The notes beneath the pieces were generated by a model. It was not told where the DNA came from, made no database searches, and saw only the letters and a program-made list of their open reading frames with translations. Shown piece by piece: positions 41,659-64,000 of a stretch of 64,000 nt of DNA. Positions within the stretch are counted from its first letter, which is position 1; each line of letters begins with the position of its first letter. The DNA comes from Glandiceps talaboti (lineage: Eukaryota > Hemichordata > Enteropneusta > Spengelidae): the NCBI RefSeq assembly GCF_964340395.1, contig NC_135560.1, positions 9,256,098 through 9,320,097 of the forward strand. The letters run 5' to 3'. Position numbers and translations under genes: made by a program.

Positions 41659-44600
41659 CACACGCACACACACACACACACACACATACATACATACATA
41701 CATACATACATACATACATACATACATACATACATACATACATACATACATACATGTACATACATACATACATACAAAAGTTACAGCCCGCTTCAGAGTG
41801 ACAAATAAGGGCGTAGCCCACATTTGTCATTCCTCCTGTGGTGTGAAACAGGCCGTGATTTGCGACGTTGTTTTAACCATTTCCGAGTGCTCAGAAAAAA
41901 ATGGCGTCGGTATTAAATCCAACCTATGATAACACTTACAATGCCCAGAGATGATTGGAACAATTGCTGGACGAATCAGGAATGCCTTGACTAACGATAT
42001 CAGAAACGAAGCTAAATATATTTCTATTTTGATTGCCGACGAAACTGATAGAGCTATGCAAGAGTGTGAAATAATCTACAACGAATAATCTGCGACGAAA
42101 AAACAAACCGACTAGTAAACTCGTGGTGAATTTAGTGGGACAGAAGGAAATTCAACACGCACATGCCGATGGTGGTGTTAGTGCGACAAAAACTACTGAT
42201 ATGTGACAAAGTTGGTGAAAGTTGGAAGCAGAAACTTGTTGGATTTGGAGCAGATGGTGCTTCTGTCAATTTTGGTCGAAACGGGAATTATACACTTTAC
42301 TCAAGGAAAAGTAGGGCAATAATACCTTATCACTTCACTACATATTGAAGTTGTTAAACTGTTACGATGCTCACTATGAAGTATGTATAATTTTCTGATG
42401 CGTAATAGTAATGTTATGAGGGTTTGAATTTCGTTTATTATTTGCCATGGAAACGCGTGTACATATCCCGGGTTAGTAGGGGATCGCGAAAGCCGAGTGA
42501 AGTCGAGGATGGCAAGCATCCTGTGCTGAGAATAAGCGGCAGGCATTTGAACAACATTTTGACAACTAACTTTCACTGGGACTTGAAAAATCACAGATAT
42601 AGAGCTAAATTTCTTGCATAAATCATGACATTGCAAGACTACCCCTACAGCAGACATCAGTTTAAATCTGGTTTTCATTACAGGTATGTTGGTGGAGGGT
42701 CTATGCCAGGGGGGTACCACTGGCCAGTTCTGGTAGGGGTGTGTGGCCAATGCTGTCAACCCCAGACCCCATTTAGACCAATTTTGACCAAAAACCAATA
42801 CCCCATTTTAGACCGTTCAACTTTTCAGAAGACCCCATTTTAGACCAATTTTGAACGCATGGTTGAACGAGGGATGCAATATTGCGCATGCACAGTTAAC
42901 GTAACAATGCAAACCAAGCAATTCAGGTGGTGTGCATGCTATCTCAACCTTTGAATTAGCAGGGGAAAATTCCCAAACTCGTCGAGAATTTATTAAGGAG
43001 CTCCTCCCGGGACCCCATTTTAGACCAAACAAAATGAAAAATTGAGAAATGTGGACCCCATTTTAGACTCATTAGCTCTCAAAAGACAGGACCCATTCTA
43101 GACCAAAGAGCGAAAAACCCTACCCCAAAGGGCGGCACATATACAGTTCAGTTCAGTTCAGTTTAGTTCACGGGACTAGTAATCCTATTGGATTCTAAAC
43201 ACCCCTCTGTTCCGTAGCATAATATGAGTCAATGGCGTTCTTAAAAGCATTTACAGATGTTGATGATACTACATTGTCTGGTAGCTTGTTCCATTCGTTT
43301 ATTACTCTACAAGTAAAGAAGTGTTTCCTGATGTCTAGTCGCATATGATTTCTGGAGTTTATTTGAGTGTCCTCTTGTTGAGTGATATTCTGCAGTCTGA
43401 AAGTGTAGCTTGCATTGGTCAATATTGTTGATAATTTTGTATACTTGAATCATGTCACCTCTACATCTTCTCTGACTTAGTGTTGTCAACTGTAACTGTC
43501 TCAATCGTTCTTCATATGTGAGGTTCTTCATACCGACCACCATTTGTGTAGCTCTTCTTTGTACATTTTCTAGTTTTGAAATGTCTCTCTGTAGCCATGG
43601 TGACCATGCTTAAATGGAAAATTCCAGTTGAGGTCTAACAAACTGTTTATAAAGCCTTACTATGACTTCCTTTGACCTCACTGTGAAGGACATTTTAATC
43701 AGTTCAAGTGTCTGGTTTGCCTTTTGTGCTGGTTCAGCACATTGATCGGATGGTTTCAGTGACTCATGTACAATGACTTCTATGTCCTTTTCATTTGCTA
43801 CTGTTGTGAGTGTAGATCGTCCCATTGTATATTCTATTTTTGTGTTTCTGGTACCTACATGCATGACCTTGCATTTTTCTATATTAAAACTAATATGCCA
43901 TTTATTTAGCCCATTCACATAGATGATTTAAATCAGACTGTAATACTTCATGGTCTTGACTTGTGGCCAATCTGATTAAAATCCGATGCAGATGTCGGCT
44001 AATCGTTCATTGCTATTTTACCTTCGTTATTTTGCCTGAATTGACCTTCTTGGTACATGTTTACATTTTTTAGCCTGATCGCCTCCTTGTATAGTATCGA
44101 AAGAAAGCCCTAGCAGTCTAGCAGCAAGACTATTCACTTCCCAGCCGTGACCTCATTCTTCACTCTGTAATCGTGGCTCAATTCCACAACGAACATATCT
44201 CTGACGGCGACAATTTTGATATTCAACTCTTTTAGGTACATATGACCGACCCATCGTGTCTCCTCAGTACTTTGCTTAGATTTCAAGCATTTGATTAATT
44301 CTACCGAATACTAAACATCAACCGTAGACCCTACACGTAGATTCTATGACATTACATAGTCTTCAACATCTGTAGCTGTCTCTGGAAGCGTGTTTATAAC
44401 AAAAAGAAATTGTCCTGGGACTGACCCTTGGGCAAAGCCATTTTTGCCATTCAGAATACTCTCCTTTACATGTAATTTAACACTGGTCCCTTTGTTTATT
44501 ATATAAAAAAAAGAAGGTCGAGTCTGGTGACAGTATGCTTGCTGGTTTGTATGGATGAGTATATAGAAACATAGACATTTCCAGTTATGTGGCAAAAATA

Positions 44601-44731
44601 CCAGTTCTCAACGAAATCATAGTGGTTTATGTACTAAACTTATTAAATAAATGAAATCACTTGCCTACAAACGAAGGACAGCAAGCACGCGTCATGATGA
44701 CAGCTATAACAGCAATGTTTGCTGGAAACAT
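38944..44731 (-). CDS. FAM151/menorin-like protein, downstream member of tandem pair
   Basis: Three exons on the minus strand: 44665-44731, 41344-41469 and 38944-40289; 512 aa. Family knowledge: FAM151/menorin proteins have a DUF2181 domain resembling PLC/glycerophosphodiester-phosphodiesterase barrels. Seen: a hydrophobic signal-like N-terminus (MFPANIAVIAVIMTRACC); WAHAVNS with His51; EAD (Glu71, Asp73); MAHPP (His87); KGMKLDFK; WYNADIVHGPNSP; and LSLGWTT. Residues from about 280 form a second, beta-rich domain (SGRVQFVYRP, DGVELYMRS, RFYIGRNGEIRL), and the C-terminus is hydrophobic after PSSS, as in GPI-anchored or single-pass proteins. Intron 1 appears to use a GC donor (GTAG|GCAAGT) with phase 1. 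An in-frame TAG precedes the chosen ATG. Intron 1 is filled with repeats. The stop codon lies inside a transposon target duplication. Confidence 0.85.
40545..40790. repeat. Diverged dispersed repeat, pair with 28.5-28.7 kb
   Basis: Lies in intron 2 of FAM151-like gene A; see the matching blocks noted at 28455. Confidence 0.5.
41344..41469 (-). CDS. FAM151-like gene A, exon 2
   Basis: 126 nt, phase 1 to phase 1; acceptor TTCTAG|CTGG, donor TAGCAG|GTAAAG. Encodes AGGSTHTTDNILDFYPEAKG and DGLNIIWAHAVNSQ. Same length and phases as exon 2 of the paralogue. Confidence 0.85.
41524..41776. repeat. Compound tetranucleotide microsatellite
   Basis: (CATA)n, (CATC)n, (CACG)n, (CA)n and again (CATA)n in succession; 55 bp upstream (sense) of exon 2 of FAM151-like gene A. 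Confidence 0.95.
41940..42310 (+). pseudogene. hAT-type transposase remnant
   Basis: Broken frames encode YISILIADETDRAMQECEII at about 42018-42077 and, after a stop and frame change, KQKLVGFGADGASVNFGRNG at about 42223-42282. Both match the order of segments in hAT-related transposases and ZNF862-like proteins (a DETD segment, then GFGADGASV). It has stops and frame shifts and no intact ORF; located in intron 1 of FAM151-like gene A. Confidence 0.75.
42680..43140. repeat. Repeat rich in GACCCCATTTTAGACC units
   Basis: About six scattered copies of GACCCCATTTTAGACC with variable spacing, bounded by a GGGGGGTACCACTGGCC-like start and CCTACCCCAAAGGGCGGCAC at the end. Directly abuts the LINE 3' tail. 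Non-coding. Confidence 0.65.
43144..43925 (-). pseudogene. 5'-truncated LINE (non-LTR retrotransposon) remnant
   Basis: Minus-strand fragments encode the last part of a reverse transcriptase and the region after it: KWHISFNIEKCKVMHVGTRN, RLYKQFVRPQLEFSI, then YEERLRQLQLTTLSQRRCRG and FFTCRVINEWNKLPDNVVSS. This is the typical order in Jockey/CR1-like LINEs. There are at least two frame changes and an in-frame stop (43610). The 3' end is a short TGAAC tandem tail (43144-43171), as expected for CR1/L2-type elements. Located in intron 1 of FAM151-like gene A, same orientation as the gene. Confidence 0.9.
44665..44731 (-). CDS. FAM151-like gene A, signal-peptide exon (GC donor)
   Basis: ATG at 44731, preceded in frame by a stop and no other Met. 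Encodes 22 residues with a hydrophobic core; ends GTAG|GCAAGTG, the typical extended consensus of GC-AG introns. It gives phase 1, the same as the GT intron 1 of the paralogue. Chosen by position, phase, signal-like composition and donor consensus. Confidence 0.65.
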
Positions 44732-45010
44732 CTTGATTTGTACGGACGAACTCAGACCACTAAATAGGGGGACGAACTATAACTCCGAGGAACTGCACGA
44801 CCGCAACGAAACGGCTCCCACAATACACCGCAACAATTTGGAGAGCATGTCCCTGATCTGACATGTATGGCCATGGGGAGTGTGCTGGTTGAATGTTGGC
44901 GGGCGAGAGACCATCGAATTACCTTGAACCTAGTTGTATGTGATAGCCGGAGTTTGGTTCTTCGATTCTGAAGTGATTACGCATATCTATGTCACTAACT
45001 GTAACTTTAG

Positions 45011-45012
<2 letters not shown>
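44732..45012. promoter_or_regulatory. Upstream flank of FAM151-like gene A
   Basis: Presumed promoter or 5' UTR between the gene A start and a GT microsatellite; no core motif recognised. Confidence 0.25.
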
Positions 45013-45069
<57 letters not shown>

Positions 45070-45072
45070 CGC
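45013..45072. repeat. (GT)n microsatellite
   Basis: About 52 bp of GT followed by GC-alternating sequence (GCGTGCGCGCGCG), which is alternating purine-pyrimidine throughout. Confidence 0.95.
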
Positions 45073-45248
45073 GCGCGTATGTATGTGTAGCATGAGTGTG
45101 TTTTTGTCTCGGGTTTTATGTTCACCTGAGAAGGCAATATTTAAAATATAACAATAACCCATTTACACGAGTAGAGTGCATGAATATCAAAGTGTATGTC
45201 ATAAAACTACACACATACTATTAAAGATATATATTTATGTACGTAAAA

Positions 45249-45325
45249 AAGTTTAGGGTCGGCAGTGAAAGGCTAGGTGGGGTCGGGTAACCGGAACCAA
45301 ACAATTATTTTTTAGGCCTTTATTG
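45249..45325. repeat. Dispersed element, copy 3 (terminal fragment, inverted)
   Basis: Contains, on the complementary strand, AGGCCTAAAAAATAATTGTT, GGTTCCGGTTACCCGACCCC and CACCTAGCC, matching the left end of copies at 26.4 and 29.65 kb. Confidence 0.75.
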
Positions 45326-45858
45326 GCAGTAGATATCGGAACATACAAAACAACCCAAGTTTTAGCTATTCGATGCCTTTATTAAAGAGTCTATTCTTTG
45401 GGAAACAATCATTATTTACGACCGGGGAGGAGTAGACGGAATGCCGAAGAACTATTTGAAAATTGAGCATTAAATCCTTTCCCCGGCCTTGGTCACAAAA
45501 TCCCCCCTCCCAAGCTGACGGACTTCTCCTTGAACGGACGTGCAATACGTTAAATGAATCAAATACAGCCTTGATCAGATTTTCATCAGATGATATCTAA
45601 TACTCAAGGTATGAGTTATTCTACTGCCACTTGTTTTGTTGTAAACATGATGACTGGTAAGGTAAGAATCAACTCCATCCCCTGTACAATCGTATGAATA
45701 CAATAAACAGTATACCAATTCAATTACACAGCACATTCATAATCCAAAGTAGATTTCAGAGTCTCTCATTATCAAGAAAGATGGCAACATTATTACCTTT
45801 AGGTCTGCAGTATATCTCTGTGCGTACACACATTGATAAGTTTGTGAGTTATCTTATA

Positions 45859-46236
45859 CAGTGCTTTTCACTAAAGCGAGTCAAAGCTATTAAATGAAGT
45901 ATCACCATAAAGATAACACACAAACGTCATTTACAACGCGTGGGCTCTGTATTTAGTTAATGATATAAACAGTAACTACTACACAAGGTGTAATCTGTTG
46001 AAGTTCAAACAAAATCCATGGTCAGCAGCAAGTGAACATTTGTAGAATCTGTCAAAGTAGTATGCATACTGTTAACTGTTTATATCATTAACTAAATACA
46101 GAGCCCACACAGTGTAAGTGATGTGTGTGTGACTGTTATCTTTATGGTGTCTATCTCAACATGAAACCTTGAGATCAGGCTCACTGATCTTGATAGTTCA
46201 TTTAATAGCTTTGACTCGCTGTGGGGAAAAGCATTG
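45859..46236. mobile_element. 378-bp foldback MITE with TA flanks
   Basis: Terminal inverted repeats of about 40 bp: left CAGTGCTTTTCACTAAAGCG, complement of right CAATGCTTTTCCCCACAGCG, both continuing AGTCAAAGCTATTAAATGAA. A second pair of inner arms of about 36 bp (GTGGGCTCTGTATTTAGTTA and onward) surrounds the centre. TA dinucleotides flank both ends, consistent with Tc1/mariner-type insertion. The right arm holds an extra stretch of about 50 bp. Confidence 0.8.
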
Positions 46237-46238
46237 TA

Positions 46239-47480
46239 TTATATCAAATTTGTCATAAGTAAAAAAAAAATAACGGTCCGATGCAAACACCCAGATAACG
46301 TTCAAGAATGATCTTGACTTTAATGAAGCTTCCATTAACAACAAACAACTTTCAAGGATAAATATATGTGCGGTTTAAATTATTCCTTTCATCCTTTTTA
46401 TGACTAATGTAATAAAAAGTTTCCTGATTTCAAAACAAAATTTCTGAAATATTAAAGAATGGATATGATGAAAGATTGAGTAAAAGACTAGTCAAAATGC
46501 AATAGGTCTACAGTATATCTCTGAAGAATTCCCTTATTTTTTTCTACCAATGTTATGTACCCATACTATAAGAATACTTCGACTATCCATGTATCGATTT
46601 GAGTAAAGCCCTAGTAGATGCAACTTTTCGCTATTTATTTTTTATTTTCGGAACGTTCAAACACCCATCGCATTTTCACCTTGAAAACTAGTTGTTCAAT
46701 ACTTCAGTCCAATTGGCTGAATTAGAAAGACAACAAGTCAACTATCAGCTAGCTAAGACAGACAAAAACCGAAATTATTGTTACATGTTGGTATAAGCTG
46801 TAAATGGAAGTTGATTAATTACACCCACTGTAGGGAGGCGTCTCGAGTAGTTGCACGTCAGTGTCAGTGTTGACACGCCATCATCTTGATGGGTTGATTA
46901 TGTCCACAGACCCAAGGCACCACGTCATTGTTGCCCACTTGTGTGCTCTACCATATGCAACAACGGTAGTTTTAGTTCGTGTCAATCGTAGTTTGCTGAT
47001 AGGTTGCTTGCCATGGTAGTACCTATGTGTTGATCATTGATAACACTGCACTAACATGATGTACGCAAGTACAAAGTAAATAGTTCGGAATAAACATGTC
47101 CGAATAAAAATAGTTTCTCATGGAAAGCTGCGAGGGTTTGATAACCAAGTCACCGTACACCGAACAAATAAGGTCATCGTAGTAAAAATACAGGGCTGGC
47201 ATGTTTACTGCACTGTCCCAGACATATACAGACCCGTTTACAGCACTACCCTTTATTGTAAAATACAGACCTGTTACAGCACTGTCCCAGACGTACCTCA
47301 TTTTCGTTCCGTCTGCGGAAAGATATCGCAAGAAGGAAACAAATCAGAGACAAATTATGTTACATCTACCGTGGCTTTAAATACCTTTGGTATATAGTTT
47401 TAAAATATAACTTGCTTATTTACGGCTAAATTATTGGTATTGTTTATCGTTCTGATGTAAAAACTCGGGTGCATACATCA
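46239..47480. other. Interval between the two FAM151-like genes
   Basis: Expected to hold the 3' UTR of gene B. Open frames at 47.0-47.3 kb with a repeated YVWDSAV segment come from a short DNA repeat (CACTGTCCCAGAC, twice), not from a recognisable exon. Confidence 0.4.
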
Positions 47481-53640
<6,160 letters not shown>

Positions 53641-54680
53641 TCTGTATGTCCTTTTCTTGATAACATACAAGTATGTGACTCGCTCTCGTCTGCCGACAGA
53701 TTATTTTCCGTCAAGGTCTTAAACATGTTATATTATAACGAATGTCCCCAGTGTGACTTATGATGCAATGTATTGGACTGTGCCACTTGCTCTAGGGGTG
53801 GTGTTATGGTAAATTGTTGAGCGGTGTTGAGTTACTATGACGGTGCATTATACCATATACCCTCCACCAATGGAAGGTCTATGATTATACATAAGACAGG
53901 TGATGTACCAAATTTCACCCACAAACACATCTTTTATGCTACGGATTTCTGTATATTCAAATTAGGTACGGTCCCTCACTCACTGAACCCTTACCCCCCC
54001 CGTACTGCACTAATGAATTGGCCCACCTAGCGCTTAATACCTACCACACAGGTAAAAAGTGACAATTTGATATTCTCGTTTCATTATGAAATTATTGATT
54101 AAACTACTAATTGGTCTTAGCTTTGCCATGATTCGATAGATTAAAGATTGCAAGACGACGGAACAAGTTTTATATTGCAATTCGAAGCAGAAAAGTAACG
54201 ATGAACTCCCTGGGAATCATATAGCATAACCCAGCATTAGGACAGATGTCTTGAGTATAAAATGATACGAAAGAGATATTTCTAATGTATAAATAACAGC
54301 CTGTAAACAAAACCTATCACTCCCCTTCCCACTTAATGTGTATCAGTGACACGGCCCCTCCCTATGTAAACTGACACTCGTTGTTATATATCCAAGTCAT
54401 ATCAACAGATAGTGTTTATCACTACGTGCACAATTCTCTTATATCTTAACCTTTTTAAACGTCGCAAGGTTACACTATGACATGATATAAGCGTAGGTCG
54501 CCGCCAGATGACACATAAGCTATCATGTTTACAAAAGTTTAAATCATTTTTACGAGTTATTCACATTCAGCTCCGTGTAACCTTTCTGAGGACGTGTTTA
54601 CGTTGTCGCATCACGAAAGTTCTGACAAGATAAGTCATCCCAAATATAAATTTGTAACCCTCGAGTCACTATATACCCCC
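53641..54680. other. Upstream flank of FAM151-like gene B
   Basis: Presumed promoter region near 53.65-53.8 kb; no motif recognised and no other gene seen. Confidence 0.35.
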
Positions 54681-54985
54681 TTCATGGACAACGTCGTAAA
54701 AGACAGGCCTGCATCGTCTTGAACCACAGCCTCTTTTACGACACCGTCCAAGACGCACTGCCAAGAGGTGTCGCAATGCAGTGTCGGGTAAGAAATAACA
54801 GCTCTGGTTTGCGATAATGCTTTAGAGCACCGTCCGAAACATACCTGTTCCTGCCAAGAGACAGTGCTTCAGCAGAAATGTGTGCTCTGGCTTTGCGAGA
54901 ATGTTCATTGGCTGTGATTGTGTTATTAGTCTGGCAGCATCGTCGCAAACCACGGCCTGTTTTACGGCAACGTTCTTAACGAGCC
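54681..54985. repeat. Cluster of TTTTACGnCAcCGT motif repeats
   Basis: At least two clear copies of a roughly 45-bp motif: CGTCTTGAACCACAGCCTC with TTTTACGACACCGTC (about 54715-54750), and ATCGTCGCAAACCACGGCC with TGTTTTACGGCAACGTTCTT (about 54939-54985); degenerate ones lie between. Related copies occur at 55.56, 58.13 and 29.85 kb. Confidence 0.65.
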
Positions 54986-55180
54986 TCCCACTTCGAAATG
55001 TAGTGGTAGAATTGATGGGAGAATGGTCTGAGAAATGCTATCCCAGGTATCGAATCATCTCTTTACCATATTTTTTATAAGTTTAATAGTTGCATCTATT
55101 TTGCTAATGAAACAATGACAAATAATTTTCCCAGCGCTACATCACACTACCCCCCCTCTCTCTCTCTTTCCCTCCGTCTT

Positions 55181-64000
<8,820 letters not shown>

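Noticed and set aside
42163-42348. Intact hAT gene
   Set aside because: The recognisable segments are in different frames with stops between them; annotated as a remnant.
47023-47331. 102-aa ORF with repeated YVWDSAV
   Set aside because: The repeated residues come from a duplicated DNA segment (CACTGTCCCAGAC); no splice sites or family resemblance.

Overview
The window is nuclear DNA of an animal. Coding sequence is sparse and split by GT-AG introns. Intergenic and intronic DNA is AT-rich and crowded with long microsatellites (CATA, CTGT, CT, CA and TA tracts of 50-300 bp), foldback elements with terminal inverted repeats, a LINE remnant, a hAT-type remnant and a tRNA-derived SINE. The gene content (FAM151/menorin-like pair, UST-like sulfotransferase, TMEM186, arrestin-domain protein, PLP dehydratase and a transposase-like multi-exon gene of a kind expanded in aquatic invertebrates and fish) suggests a marine invertebrate, perhaps a deuterostome such as a hemichordate or cephalochordate. 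That placement is inference and I cannot fix the species.

Layout. 0.5-6.1 kb (minus): a multi-exon gene with a basic N-terminus, a long acidic linker, a zinc-ribbon-like segment and the start of a DDE transposase-like domain; it runs off the left edge. 6.2-23.7 kb: no gene I can support; it holds a 52-bp minisatellite (8.7-9.96 kb), several microsatellites and a perfect hairpin at 20.05 kb. 23.7-27.4 kb (minus): a complete three-exon threonine/serine dehydratase-like gene of 348 aa. 28.9-29.6 kb (plus): single-exon TMEM186, divergent from the dehydratase. 30.3-31.2 kb: a TIR element flanked by TAA. 33.0-34.7 kb (minus): an intronless uronyl 2-O-sulfotransferase-like gene. 37.7-38.9 kb: two foldback elements with target-site duplications; the second one duplicated the stop codon of the next gene. 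38.9-44.7 kb and 47.5-53.6 kb (minus): a tandem pair of FAM151/menorin-like genes with matching exon structure. 57.7 kb to the right edge (plus): an arrestin-domain (ARRDC/alpha-arrestin-like) gene with six exons resolved, cut by the window end.

The genes are ordinary metazoan loci that share no evident pathway. The distinctive features are (i) the tandem FAM151-like pair with an extra C-terminal domain and a predicted GPI or membrane tail, and (ii) repeats sitting exactly on gene boundaries: a TSD that contains a stop codon, a CT microsatellite serving as a polypyrimidine tract, a CA tract starting 7 nt after a stop codon, and a MITE ending 31 nt before an exon.

All splice sites were read by eye and checked only for reading-phase consistency and family similarity recalled from knowledge; no alignment was run.
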